A DNA stretch of 30,194 nucleotides from a virus: positions 1 to 30,194 of IMG/VR virus record IMGVR_UViG_3300037264_004389; one strand, 5' to 3'. Both the position numbers and the translations under genes were made by a program. Each line of letters opens with the position of its first letter. Positions within the stretch are counted from its first letter, which is position 1. The notes beneath the pieces are model-generated. The model made no database searches, was not told where the DNA came from, and saw only the letters and a program-made list of their open reading frames with translations. Of this stretch, positions 1 to 7,923 are shown one piece after another.

Positions 1-510
1 TAGAAAAGTCCAGTTCGTACCATCGTAGTATAAAACTGCTCCTTGGGCTTCAGCCCCGTATTGTATTTTCGTTCCATCGATTGTATTTATGGCAATCACC
101 GATCCTGTTACCGTGAGGGGGGCAAGGTCTCCACCATCTAATGTGCCACCTACTATCTGGAGTACTTCATTAGAATCCGGACCTAGAGTGATATCAGCCC
201 CAGTTGGATTAACCTCCCACCCAATTACCTCTAGGTTGCCAAGTGCAAGACCTGTAGCAAGGTCTGCGGGATCTGCCGCTAAAGAACGGTACAGATTTGC
301 AACAAATCCACCCCCCGTTCCTGCTGCATCAGATCCTTTAATAAACCCTGCGGAATCACGAGATAGTTTTGTATCAACCGCTCCAGCGGCAGAGGTATTA
401 CTAGCCGTCCAACCAAAAATCTCATCGGCTTGGATCTTAACACCCTGAGCGGATAATGGTTGGGCTAAAGACAGGAGAAGTAGTACAACAAAAAGTTTTA
501 TAAATTTCAT
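1..510 (-). CDS. Exported fibre-like protein, N-terminal part (runs off left edge)
   Basis: The frame is open from an ATG at 510 to base 1 without a stop, giving 170 residues of a longer protein. Residues 1-21 form a typical Sec signal peptide: two lysines near the start, a leucine/valine-rich core (LFVVLLLLSL) and a cleavable end PLSA before QG. There is no lipobox cysteine. The mature part is rich in Gly, Ala, Asp and Thr, and its last visible residues (YYDGTNWTF) resemble the closing motif of phage tail-fibre domains. The ATG overlaps the TGA of the tail-fibre gene by four bases (ATGA), so translation is probably coupled. I do not recognise a family. It may be a secreted or envelope-displayed adhesin-like protein. 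The gene and signal peptide are clear; the function is unknown. Confidence 0.7.
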   Translation of the reverse strand, partial: MKFIKLFVVLLLLSLAQPLSAQGVKIQADEIFGWTASNTSAAGAVDTKLSRDSAGFIKGSDAAGTGGGFVANLYRSLAADPADLATGLALGNLEVIGWEVNPTGADITLGPDSNEVLQIVGGTLDGGDLAPLTVTGSVIAINTIDGTKIQYGAEAQGAVLYYDGTNWTFL

Positions 511-2096
511 AGTATTGTTATTCCCTGCCCAGAATTATTAACGACTGTGTACGCTACATCAAATGTAGACGTTGTTAAGCTTGTATCTGCTGATAGGGTG
601 ACAGTAATCTTGTTTGTACCCGATACTAGGTCCCATGCACAGCTCAGTGTACCAGAGCTTACAACGGTTGTTTCGCTAGCCGAACCGACACTTAAGGTAT
701 ATACCCCGGCCTTGTTTACAGCGGCTAATGGAATTCGTCCAGTCAGCACTTGATGCTCTGTAGCGTCGCTTGCGCGTACCGTGTAAATAACCTCAATACC
801 GGCCATATCCCCTGAAGGTAAGGCTACCTCAAATATATTTACAGGGGTAGCGTCTGTTAAGCCCTTTCTAACCCCATTAATGTAAACTCTGTCTACAAGT
901 ATATTTTTAGAAGCCCCCGTACCCCCAGCATAAGCTGTCTGGAGGCTCACGGACCCACTGCTTCCACTACCAGTGCTTTGCCCCGCTTGTAGCAGGAGGC
1001 TGCCCCCTACCTTATCTGTGCCAAGCCCATCCGCAGCACTGAGTATGTGACTTGTAGCCGTAGCCGAGTCTATACCTAGTTGGAGATGTCCCGCAGCAGC
1101 GCGTAACAGAATTAAGTCCGAGGCTTCAAGCTCAATAGCAGCCCCCATGCTGAATCTATCGTTGGCGTTAAGTAGGATAGAGATATCAGTGGAGTTACCA
1201 GCGTTTCTCCAACTCTGAGCTTGATTATTGCTATATCGAAATAGTCCTGTAGATGCAGGGTTAGCTGAAGAAGTAATAAACGCGGCACTGAATAAGCTAG
1301 TACCAAAATAGCCTGTTCTAGGCCTAGTAGCTCCCGATGCCCCTACATCGTATATGTTATCAGTATTAGCGAGCAAGTGTCCAGAAGTTTGTATAATCCA
1401 TTTAGACACCCCATTGGTTTCAAATACTAATGCAAAGTTATCATTGGTTCCGATAATTGCGTCTGTTCCAAGAGAGTTACCCGCATGTGTGAAGAATCCT
1501 CCTCCTGCAGTTAAGTCTGTATAACCCCCACCATTTTCGGATACCTTGAATGTCTGTGAGATGGAATCATAGTAGATTCGCCCCTGACTTGCAGGGGCTA
1601 CAGCAGGCTCTGAAATAGCCCTCATTGTAAAAGCACCTGAAAGATCTAGCAAGGATGTCGGGGCCGTATTACCAATGCCAAACGCACCGGTGGAAAGAAA
1701 CCGAGCCCGCTCTACGTTGTTTGTTTCAAAAGCTAAGGCAAAGGCATCATTAGTCCCAAGTATGGCTACTGCTCCAAAAGCATTTCCGCCCGCAGTAAAT
1801 ATGTTACTACTTACGCTGCCCTCAAGACTTAACACCCTGTCATTTAATCCCACAAGATCGTCTGCAGGAATCGCTATCCAGTCTAGTTCTCCAAGTATTC
1901 TTTTAATTGCACTGCGTAAATAATCTAGATCATCCGCAAGTGAGGATGCCCCAGTCTCTGCAGCAGACGGATTAAACGTATCATTATACGACCCGCTGTT
2001 TGCTATTTTATACTGACTGAGATCCGCATCCGTAGCAACAGAAATATCCTTAAGCTCCTTAACCTGCGTATAACCTCGTACCTGTGTTTCCGGCAT
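507..2096 (-). CDS. Tail fibre / receptor-binding structural protein
   Basis: This 529-residue protein has the low-complexity, Gly/Ala/Ser/Thr/Asn-rich make-up of trimeric phage fibres. Two related segments (roughly residues 102-150 and 203-245) carry the repeat GTNDxFAL-FETN-V followed by a G-G turn, a pattern common in beta-helical fibre shafts. An N-terminal part (about 1-95) with a DDLDYLRSAIKRILGE helix probably attaches to the tail. The C-terminal 120 residues look like a globular beta domain with an endpoint such as YTVVNNSGQG. The start ATG follows GGAG with six bases between. It ends in an ATGA overlap with the exported protein downstream. The fibre role is inferred from composition and context; the receptor is unknown. 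Confidence 0.7.
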   Translation of the reverse strand: MPETQVRGYTQVKELKDISVATDADLSQYKIANSGSYNDTFNPSAAETGASSLADDLDYLRSAIKRILGELDWIAIPADDLVGLNDRVLSLEGSVSSNIFTAGGNAFGAVAILGTNDAFALAFETNNVERARFLSTGAFGIGNTAPTSLLDLSGAFTMRAISEPAVAPASQGRIYYDSISQTFKVSENGGGYTDLTAGGGFFTHAGNSLGTDAIIGTNDNFALVFETNGVSKWIIQTSGHLLANTDNIYDVGASGATRPRTGYFGTSLFSAAFITSSANPASTGLFRYSNNQAQSWRNAGNSTDISILLNANDRFSMGAAIELEASDLILLRAAAGHLQLGIDSATATSHILSAADGLGTDKVGGSLLLQAGQSTGSGSSGSVSLQTAYAGGTGASKNILVDRVYINGVRKGLTDATPVNIFEVALPSGDMAGIEVIYTVRASDATEHQVLTGRIPLAAVNKAGVYTLSVGSASETTVVSSGTLSCAWDLVSGTNKITVTLSADTSLTTSTFDVAYTVVNNSGQGITIL

Positions 2097-2112
2097 TTCT
2101 TTCTCCGAGCTT

Positions 2113-2373
2113 CTAGTACGGTAGGTACCCTATCCTATACTCTATGTGAAGCTCATCCCCTACAATTGGAATTTCTTCTAGTGTAACGGACTTTCTACGA
2201 TCAAGATCCTCACTAAAATGCTGTCCCGGAAGACCTTGATAAACACCGTTTTTCCAGAGCTTACTTGTACCTATCTGAATAACTTGATACGTAGCAAAGA
2301 CCGCTCGTGCCCCATCCACCTGTGAAGTCAGATTCTCCCATATGGTTACTCCGGGATCTTTTAATTCTGGCAT
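2113..2373 (-). CDS. Small fibre-region domain protein, paralogue of the adjacent gene's C-terminus
   Basis: This 86-residue protein is essentially one copy of the domain at the C-terminus of its upstream neighbour. Both have (S)SQ(I/V)xG, then WKNG(V/L)YQG or FKNGLYQG, and PIVGDEL near the end. The pattern NG-YQG...GDEL-(I/V)-Y is frequent in small beta-sandwich modules of phage tail fibres. The ATG follows the upstream stop codon directly (TAG-ATG), with an AAGGTGG ribosome-binding sequence seven bases before it. It is probably a virion appendage component produced by tandem duplication. It could also be a chaperone-like or accessory adhesin. Confidence 0.6.
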   Translation of the reverse strand: MPELKDPGVTIWENLTSQVDGARAVFATYQVIQIGTSKLWKNGVYQGLPGQHFSEDLDRRKSVTLEEIPIVGDELHIEYRIGYLPY

Positions 2374-3003
2374 CTACGTACCACCTTCTACAATATAGTC
2401 TACAATAAGCTCGTCACCCACTATCGGCGCTCCAAAGTTCATTGTGAACGCCTGATGAGAGGTGCTATTCTCAGTGAAATTCCCCCCGCTAACCCCTTGG
2501 TATAACCCATTCTTAAACACACGCAAGGTTCCCGGAATAAACCGCCATGTTGTTGTAAAAGTTGTTTGGCTTCCATTAATCTGGCTACTGAGATCTTCTT
2601 GTGCAGGAAGATTGGGGGTACCCATAGGTTGACCATACGGTGGAGTGAAAGCATCAAGCTGTGGTCGCACTATTAAGGTAAACGCTTTAGCCTGCGTTTG
2701 GATTGTTCCATTCGGAAACACAATTTCAACCTCGCCCTGAAATGCTCCAGATTCAGCTAGATCACCGGCTACCCAGTTTAATCCAACTCTACCGTTGGGA
2801 TCGTCTATGTGCAACAGTTCCCTTTTGAATTTATATGTAGCTGAAGTTTTTTTCTTGAAGTTAAAACTAACCTTATGACCCGTCAGATTAATAGCTACTG
2901 GGGGTTCCTGATTGTCAACAATGGTAAAATTCAGAACAGGTCGTGTATCCCCCTGAACTAGGGGTATAGACTCTTCAGTTGGAAAGGTGAAGCTAAATGC
3001 CAT
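2374..3003 (-). CDS. Baseplate/fibre protein with BppU-like N-terminal domain
   Basis: The protein has 209 residues. Residues about 14-118 read like the N-terminal Ig-like domain of BppU-type baseplate proteins: QGDTRPVLNFTIVDN, then a NLTGHKVSFNF strand pair, then GxFQGEVEIVFPNG and a closing FTLIVRP strand. Residues about 138-209 are a second module shared with the downstream 86-residue protein (FKNGLYQG...PIVGDELIVDY). The start lies eleven bases inside the upstream gene, with AGGGGA five bases before the ATG. It probably sits at the tail tip or on a fibre, linking baseplate and receptor-binding modules. The BppU resemblance is by eye and should be treated as moderate. Confidence 0.6.
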   Translation of the reverse strand: MAFSFTFPTEESIPLVQGDTRPVLNFTIVDNQEPPVAINLTGHKVSFNFKKKTSATYKFKRELLHIDDPNGRVGLNWVAGDLAESGAFQGEVEIVFPNGTIQTQAKAFTLIVRPQLDAFTPPYGQPMGTPNLPAQEDLSSQINGSQTTFTTTWRFIPGTLRVFKNGLYQGVSGGNFTENSTSHQAFTMNFGAPIVGDELIVDYIVEGGT

Positions 3004-3214
3004 CCCCTTCCCCTAGAGTAATCTCTGGAATAACAAAATTTTCGGATAATATCCCGGCCATTACCGCATCCCCAATTCTGAATCTGAATTCTGCAACGTG
3101 GTTTCCTCGTTTTAAAGTAAAAAATGCGGTATCAAATAGTACATTTACAAGTTTCAAACCCAATAGCTGATCTACGTCTATATTTTTGTGGCTGTTCCAA
3201 TCATATAGTGTCAC
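2993..3214 (-). CDS. Unrecognised small protein in the tail-fibre operon
   Basis: A 73-residue protein of mixed character with beta-like stretches (FFTLKRGNHVAEFRFRIGD) and an acidic, glycine-rich end (TLGEGDGI). Its GTG start overlaps the TGA of the small membrane protein gene upstream (GTGA), and it overlaps the start of the BppU-like gene by eleven bases, so the three are probably translated together. No transmembrane segment or signal peptide is visible. I do not recognise the family. By position it may be a minor fibre or baseplate component. Confidence 0.55.
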   Translation of the reverse strand: MTLYDWNSHKNIDVDQLLGLKLVNVLFDTAFFTLKRGNHVAEFRFRIGDAVMAGILSENFVIPEITLGEGDGI

Positions 3215-3363
3215 GTATATTGCCCGTAGTGACCCTCGTCATTATCCTCATCTTTCTCTGTAAGCTCACTCCAGACGATAACCGCACTTATAGTTAACAC
3301 GGAGACTACTCCAGACCACAAAAAAGATTTCCAAAAACTCTTCCACGTGTAACTCATTTCCAT
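3211..3363 (-). CDS. Small single-pass membrane protein (50 aa)
   Basis: This gene was found by reading the 180-base space between the HTH-array gene and the next gene. The ATG at 3363 (or a second ATG at 3357) opens a 50-residue frame whose TGA overlaps the GTG of the downstream gene by four bases. That is the usual coupling geometry and supports a real gene. Residues about 14-32 (FLWSGVVSVLTISAVIVWS) form one transmembrane helix. Two lysines precede it and a strongly acidic tail (EKDEDNDEG) follows, suggesting N-in, C-out topology. No good SD precedes either ATG. Its size and proximity to a peptidoglycan peptidase would fit a holin or lysis-accessory role, but this is a guess. Confidence 0.5.
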   Translation of the reverse strand: MEMSYTWKSFWKSFLWSGVVSVLTISAVIVWSELTEKDEDNDEGHYGQYT

Positions 3364-3393
3364 TGATAGGGAAGTACAAGGGGAGTAGAAGGC

Positions 3394-4656
3394 TTAAGAC
3401 GCCTGTAGGGTTAGGGATTCTCTGCGAGACTTCTTAAGGATTTTGTTTTCTTGCGGGGTTCTAGCAATACCGAGCTTGTAAATCCAACGTCTAATGTTAT
3501 TCTTGGATATTCCAAGCATCTTAGAAATATCTAAAACGGTTCTGCCAGATAAGTATAGTTCTTTTGCTTTGATTGCCTCCAGCTTATCCTCAGTTTGAGT
3601 ATATCTCTGTTTAGAGTCAGATATCTTTTCAATTACGATCCCTTTTTGTTTTTGAACAGTTCTAAGCATATTAAAAACCTGACCTACTTTTAGATTGAGT
3701 TCAACTCCAGTTTCTGATAGAGACAACCCAGACTCACATAAGAGAAAAACCTTTTGAGCTAATGCATCTCGCTTATCTAGAGAAAGCCGTTTACGAGGAT
3801 CTTTTTGAAGTGAATATTTACGAGCTGTACGGTTTACGTGAACCATAGAGGTCTTTAACTGCATTGCAATATCATAAGAGCTAAGATCCTTCTGAGTTTC
3901 TAAGAGGTTCTTAATGGTTAATTCTAGTTCTGAAGTCAATGGTTTTTTTCTACGAGACTCATAAACACCCAAAGTTAGTAACCACTGAGTTACAACAGCG
4001 TGTGTAACGTCTAGTTTAGTTGCAATTTCAGTAATATACCCGCCAGCCTGAAATAGCTGCGCAGCTTCGAGGGCTTTGGGGTTATTACTAATAAGCTGAT
4101 CCTTTTTTTGTTCCCAAGAAATATGATCTTGAGGTCTCTTAATACCTCTTGTCCACGATCTAATTTTAGATAAATAAATATTAAACTCAGAAGCCAACTC
4201 TTTTTGGGTCTTTCCAGCTAAAAATCCTTCAATAACTTGTTCCTTTACTCCAGAAAAAGATACAACAAGATCTGCTATATCGTGTTCTTTAGCTCGTCTA
4301 ATTATTTGAGCAGCTTGTAAAGATCTTGAACATCCAAGACGCCGCAACCAATAACCAATTGTTGACCCTTTAACACCAAGCTTTTGAGAAATTTCATTTG
4401 TAGAGAGCCCCTGTTCATATAACACTTTGGCTTCTTGAGCATCTTTACGGTTAAAAACCCCGTCCACTCTTCGTGTTCCTGCGATAGTAATAGCTTGAGA
4501 TCTACTTCTCTTTAACCCCAAGTTTTTAAGCCACCAACTAATATAAGGGGGATAAACACTAATAACCTTAGCAATCTCAGACTGGCTCATCCCTGATTCA
4601 TACAATGAAACAGCTTTTTTCATATCATCTGGGATAGGAATTTGAGATATATCCAT
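3394..4656 (-). CDS. Tandem helix-turn-helix array protein (seven HTH units)
   Basis: The 420-residue protein is built almost wholly from repeated HTH units at about residues 14-47, 75-108, 138-171, 197-230, 247-282, 300-335 and 363-396. Units are spaced 50-63 residues apart. The clearest units (1, 2, 4, 7) share the pattern A-x-LY-x-x-G-x-S-x-x-EI-(A/S)-x-x-(L/I)-x-V, a turn, then I-x-x-WL-x-x-LG and a basic tail. Units 3, 5 and 6 are degenerate. The linkers are rich in Lys/Arg, as expected for DNA binding. No nuclease or recombinase motif is visible. The gene lies between two tail genes, 14 bases after the upstream stop, with no clear SD, so it may be poorly expressed or a late insertion. 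It could be a transcription regulator, a DNA-organising protein, or the DNA-binding half of a decayed homing element. Confidence 0.75.
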   Translation of the reverse strand: MDISQIPIPDDMKKAVSLYESGMSQSEIAKVISVYPPYISWWLKNLGLKRSRSQAITIAGTRRVDGVFNRKDAQEAKVLYEQGLSTNEISQKLGVKGSTIGYWLRRLGCSRSLQAAQIIRRAKEHDIADLVVSFSGVKEQVIEGFLAGKTQKELASEFNIYLSKIRSWTRGIKRPQDHISWEQKKDQLISNNPKALEAAQLFQAGGYITEIATKLDVTHAVVTQWLLTLGVYESRRKKPLTSELELTIKNLLETQKDLSSYDIAMQLKTSMVHVNRTARKYSLQKDPRKRLSLDKRDALAQKVFLLCESGLSLSETGVELNLKVGQVFNMLRTVQKQKGIVIEKISDSKQRYTQTEDKLEAIKAKELYLSGRTVLDISKMLGISKNNIRRWIYKLGIARTPQENKILKKSRRESLTLQAS

Positions 4657-4670
4657 TCACAGGAACTTTA

Positions 4671-5177
4671 CTAGACACCAGCAAGGAGATCGTTATAAAT
4701 GACCTTTAGTGTATCTGCTCCGGTCTTAGTGAATGGCGCACTAAAAAGTGCTCTACCAAATGCAGCAGTGGGGGTGGTTATGTCATCCACAACCACAAGT
4801 TCATTGATCCCGGACCCATTAGCTTCGGTAGTGCCGTAAGTTACACGCCACGTAACTACGTTTACCCCGGCTCCAGTGTTATCTACATCAGGATCATTGG
4901 TTCTGGGGTAGCCCCCATCAAATATTTTCGCAGATCCCGACAGGAAGGTTTGTACGTCTGCATCTGTTTTTGCAGGGGCATTAGTACCGGTACCAAGGCG
5001 AAAACCAGAACCACCGGCTAGGAAATTCTTATTCAAAGCTCCATTCACAGCCTGTTCTGCTAGAAACCTATCCCCGGCGTTTGTAACGATGTTATGCGTT
5101 TCGTAGATTCTGGTTTCTCCGGTTTCCACATTTTTTAAAATTGCGATTATATACCCTGTTATTTCAACTGCATTCAT
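4671..5177 (-). CDS. Probable virion appendage protein
   Basis: The 168-residue protein opens with a short beta-rich segment (GYIIAILKNVETGETRIYE), then NIVTNAGDRFLAEQ. That N-terminal pattern (a response to a loss-of-naming segment followed by VTNxG and a helix) is common in small phage tail-fibre or adhesin-like proteins. The rest is Gly/Thr/Asp/Asn-rich and likely beta. The ATG has a GGGAGG sequence seven to eight bases upstream. It sits between the peptidase gene and the HTH array. I cannot name the family; the structural role rests on composition and neighbours. Confidence 0.5.
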   Translation of the reverse strand: MNAVEITGYIIAILKNVETGETRIYETHNIVTNAGDRFLAEQAVNGALNKNFLAGGSGFRLGTGTNAPAKTDADVQTFLSGSAKIFDGGYPRTNDPDVDNTGAGVNVVTWRVTYGTTEANGSGINELVVVDDITTPTAAFGRALFSAPFTKTGADTLKVIYNDLLAGV

Positions 5178-5257
5178 ATAAAAACCCTCCCTAGCTTTTT
5201 TATAAGTTTTTACAACACGTTTAGTACAGCAACTTTGGAAATATTATCTGATCAAAT

Positions 5258-5587
5258 TTATTTAGGATCAAATTCCATATGAAAATGGAAATTCAACCCT
5301 TCACCGTGCGCTATGACATCAAAATCAGCATCTAAATACTTCTTGCACTCAGCTACAACAGCAACTACCATCTCAGGAGCAAGATCATTCGCACGAAAAT
5401 CTACTGCATTACCAGTATAGTGCAATGATCCTTCCATATGGACCCCGTCCATAATCGCTGTTATTACGGGATTGCTACCTACTAATCCGCGATAGACGTT
5501 TTCAAATATAAGCATCCCATACAGAATAGGGGCTGAAATTATCTTCCCACTATGACAGCATCTTGTTGCGGACGATTTAGGTATCAT
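5258..5587 (-). CDS. M15-type peptidoglycan peptidase (endolysin candidate)
   Basis: This is a compact 109-residue protein with the metal-site pattern of M15/VanY-like D,D- or L,D-carboxypeptidases. SLHYTGNAVDF (His56, Asp63) matches SxHxxGxAxD, and the end HFHMEFD (His101/His103, Glu105) matches the third zinc ligand region. Such enzymes cut peptide cross-links in peptidoglycan and serve phages as lysins or as virion-borne wall-penetration enzymes. The single domain lacks a cell-wall-binding module and a signal peptide, so it would need a holin or virion delivery. GAGG lies five bases before the ATG. It sits among fibre genes, so a tail-associated lysin is as likely as a lysis enzyme. The catalytic call is firm; the substrate bond is inferred. 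Confidence 0.75.
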   Translation of the reverse strand: MIPKSSATRCCHSGKIISAPILYGMLIFENVYRGLVGSNPVITAIMDGVHMEGSLHYTGNAVDFRANDLAPEMVVAVVAECKKYLDADFDVIAHGEGLNFHFHMEFDPK

Positions 5588-5593
5588 CTGGAC

Positions 5594-5658
5594 CTCTTAC
5601 GTTATCACCTTAATTACAGAATCTCTTACGTTATCACCTTAATTACAGAATCTCTTAC
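5594..5658. repeat. Tandem 29-bp direct repeat (two full copies plus 7 bases)
   Basis: The 29-base unit beginning CTCTTACGTTATCACC occupies 5594-5622 and 5623-5651 with no mismatch, and a third copy begins at 5652 but diverges after seven bases. On the minus strand the unit covers the last codons and stop of the repeat-rich tail protein (stop at 5626) and is then repeated in the short space before the peptidase gene. Because 29 is not a multiple of three, the extra copy does not extend the frame. It looks like a recent slippage or recombination duplication of a gene end. Confidence 0.9.
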
Positions 5659-6918
5659 TGTAACAAATTCACTTGATAAAAGCTTAGTAATAGCGGTGGG
5701 CTCAGTGAAGGGTTCTCCAACAATCCCCGTTAACTCTAGAGGGGTCTGAAGAAATCTTGCAATAAGCTCCACACCCTCTACATCCAAATTTACCATAACA
5801 ATCATTCCGTCCGGGGGAACAGGGCCAGCAACTACCTGCCCAAACCTATCTCTACGTTTACCATCCGGTAAATTCTCTGTAATACTGACGGTATCAAACA
5901 CTGTTTTAACGGTCTTCGTAGCTAACCTTGGAACACCAACGCTGCGCACACGAACCGTTTCCGTGATCCCCCTTACAAGCCTCATCGGTTTCTGGAGTGT
6001 TTCGGATACATCTACAGTATCATTTACGATCCGGGTCAACATGAATATTGGTTCAATAGAATCAGAAACCCAAATATTGTCTTCAATTACTTTAGCAATA
6101 GATGTGCTGACAATCTTATCCCTAGAGTCCATTACAGGTACAGAATCCGTAATTACACGCACTTTTTTAACCAGACCCAAAACTGAATCTGTAATCTGGA
6201 CTGTATCTAATGGTGCTTTTTTAAGCGGATTTTCTGTAATCTGAACTAGATCCTCAATAACACGGATTAGGACCCCAGCTGGTAGTTCATTCTGGAATTT
6301 ATTTAAAATTAGTGCAGCGAGAGACTTAGGCCTACCACCTGATACAGTCCATGACATATTCACGGATGCCGCACCAGCTTCCCTTGATCCAGCACCACGG
6401 ATTGCGGTGTCTTCGCTTGCTCCCCCCACTCCAGTTTGCCACTCTTCTGTTTGCCCTGCTCCCACAGTAGCTGCCACGTTCCACCGGCTCGCAAGGCAGT
6501 CCACAGAGAGATCGTCGGTGCTAGCACCTAAAATAAGCTCAATACTATCTGTAACACCGGTAATTGCATCGGAATCCCCAATAGGATCTAGTTGGTCTAC
6601 TTCATAAAAGCTAATCGCCTCTACTACCACTGAGTTAATCAAACCATCAAAAACCCCTGAAACAGCAGCGGTACCAGATGGTGGATTACGTAACCACCAG
6701 ATAGAAGACTTGATAGAGGACCCTTCTGTAGCAGGGGTTCCCCTAGTTAAGGCTTGAATACCATAGGAAACAGAAGTTAATTCAGTAAGTATTGGAGCGT
6801 TTACAGAGATTGCTACTAACAGTACAGGATGAGCTACTACCCCACATGTGTGGTTAAAAGAAAATGAGCTTAGACCAGATCCTGTATAGGGTGTCTTCTG
6901 ATCTACTAAAATAGCCAC
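5626..6918 (-). CDS. Repeat-rich tail/appendage protein
   Basis: The 430-residue protein has two parts. Residues 1-205 resemble a beta-sandwich domain seen in phage and bacterial surface proteins: FSFNHTCG near the start, then LLVAISV, TSVSYG, IWWLRNPPSGTAAVSGVF, and a Gly/Ser-rich end. Residues about 215-400 contain degenerate repeats of the form (D/E)xVxIT(D/E)S or DTVSITEN, six to eight times at intervals of about 20-30 residues. Such V-x-I/V-T-D repeats are typical of extended fibre stalks. GTG start with GAGGG six bases upstream. Its end is duplicated (29-bp repeat). Inferred role: displayed virion protein in host attachment. Confidence 0.6.
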   Translation of the reverse strand: MAILVDQKTPYTGSGLSSFSFNHTCGVVAHPVLLVAISVNAPILTELTSVSYGIQALTRGTPATEGSSIKSSIWWLRNPPSGTAAVSGVFDGLINSVVVEAISFYEVDQLDPIGDSDAITGVTDSIELILGASTDDLSVDCLASRWNVAATVGAGQTEEWQTGVGGASEDTAIRGAGSREAGAASVNMSWTVSGGRPKSLAALILNKFQNELPAGVLIRVIEDLVQITENPLKKAPLDTVQITDSVLGLVKKVRVITDSVPVMDSRDKIVSTSIAKVIEDNIWVSDSIEPIFMLTRIVNDTVDVSETLQKPMRLVRGITETVRVRSVGVPRLATKTVKTVFDTVSITENLPDGKRRDRFGQVVAGPVPPDGMIVMVNLDVEGVELIARFLQTPLELTGIVGEPFTEPTAITKLLSSEFVTVRDSVIKVIT

Positions 6919-6933
6919 GTAACACCCTCAGCT

Positions 6934-7872
6934 TCAGTTAACAACGCCCCCGCTAATGCGTAGCGTAGTTGTTTCTCCCGCATTACAGTACAAACCTAAC
7001 ACCGATGCATAATGATCTATACCTTCGTATGTCGCACTGGAGTCTATCTGCACAATAGCCTGCGGAAACCTTACCAAGGCTTCACTAGCTCCGGTATTTT
7101 TTATGGTGATAGAAGAGGATACAAAGTTTAGAGAGACATACTGTTCTCTATCAGATACAGGTAAGATTATCTCTGCTGGCATTGGCTGTAAAACCGTTCT
7201 GATGGGAGAATCTGCTTTGTTTGATTCTACCCCTCCCCCATCTACAGACGTGATAAGGAAAAATAACTCATCGGCTACGGTAGTGCTAGAAGAGGGCGCG
7301 TCAGCCCCTAAGCCACTATCTGCTAGATTATCTGTATAAGTAGTTGCAGTGTTGTTAGTAATTGTAGTAACCAGTTTATACGCCCCAGCATCACCTGCGA
7401 CAGTCCGATATACTTTACGAGCTGTTACAGTGCTTGGCCCGACAGGTATAGCAGTCAAATTAACCCGACCATCCATAGTCTTGTCCGTGACCGTGACTAT
7501 ATTAGACGCAGTTCCCGCCGTTGTTTCTCCAAGTGCGGTTACAAAAGTAATTTTCCATGAATGGGTTCCGTCGTCTACGTTACCTGCGCCAGCCCCGGCT
7601 AAAGCTGCTGTAGTCGCTCCGGGGGCCGTAACTGAGGTCTTAGACGCAAGTGCCGTTCTAGTAAGTGGTACGCTGATGGAGCCTCCAAGAGGTTGTGTCG
7701 AAGGTGTGGGGAAGTTAGCGATTTCTTGCACTAGAGCCGGATATGTTCCGTCATGTTCAAGATCCACGTACAAACGATAAGCTTTCATCAAGGCAATAGG
7801 CCTCCAGAAGAATACAATCTTATCCCCTAAGTTTAAATGTTGTTGAATTCTAAGATTCTGGTTTATAGCCAT
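6934..7872 (-). CDS. Structural protein with Ig/FN3-like repeat module
   Basis: The 312-residue protein contains, at about residues 78-197, a module of the form AALAGAGAGNVDDGTHSWK, then TALGETTAGTAS, then TARKVYRTVAG and TYTDNLADSGLGA. It is shared with the protein encoded at 8724-10049, including 72 identical bases. Modules of this type occur in many phage tail and fibre proteins and are thought to bind surfaces weakly. The N-terminal 75 residues and the C-terminal 100 residues are unrelated beta-rich segments; the C-terminus mentions no recognisable catalytic motif. A GGAGG sits seven bases before the ATG. It is the first gene after a strong terminator hairpin, so it may have its own promoter or rely on read-through. 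Structural role inferred. Confidence 0.65.
   Translation of the reverse strand: MAINQNLRIQQHLNLGDKIVFFWRPIALMKAYRLYVDLEHDGTYPALVQEIANFPTPSTQPLGGSISVPLTRTALASKTSVTAPGATTAALAGAGAGNVDDGTHSWKITFVTALGETTAGTASNIVTVTDKTMDGRVNLTAIPVGPSTVTARKVYRTVAGDAGAYKLVTTITNNTATTYTDNLADSGLGADAPSSSTTVADELFFLITSVDGGGVESNKADSPIRTVLQPMPAEIILPVSDREQYVSLNFVSSSITIKNTGASEALVRFPQAIVQIDSSATYEGIDHYASVLGLYCNAGETTTLRISGGVVN
7540..7611. repeat. 72-bp perfect repeat, copy 1
   Basis: Identical base for base to 9372-9443. It encodes the start of the Ig-like module (VDDGTHSWKITFV region) in two different genes. Surrounding codons differ in both directions, so the identity stops abruptly and suggests recent gene conversion or module exchange. 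Confidence 0.9.
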
Positions 7873-7923
7873 TGGACACCCTCCAGATTTATTTTACTAC
7901 TCATGTATAAAGTTTAAACTAAA

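Noticed and set aside
89-448. 119-codon plus-strand frame at the left edge
   Set aside because: It lies opposite the minus-strand gene with a signal peptide that couples to the tail-fibre gene. The minus-strand reading is better supported.
7349-7780. 143-codon plus-strand frame
   Set aside because: It is the reverse of an Ig-like module with Ala/Gly/Thr-rich codons, which leaves few stops on the opposite strand. No SD or neighbouring plus-strand gene.
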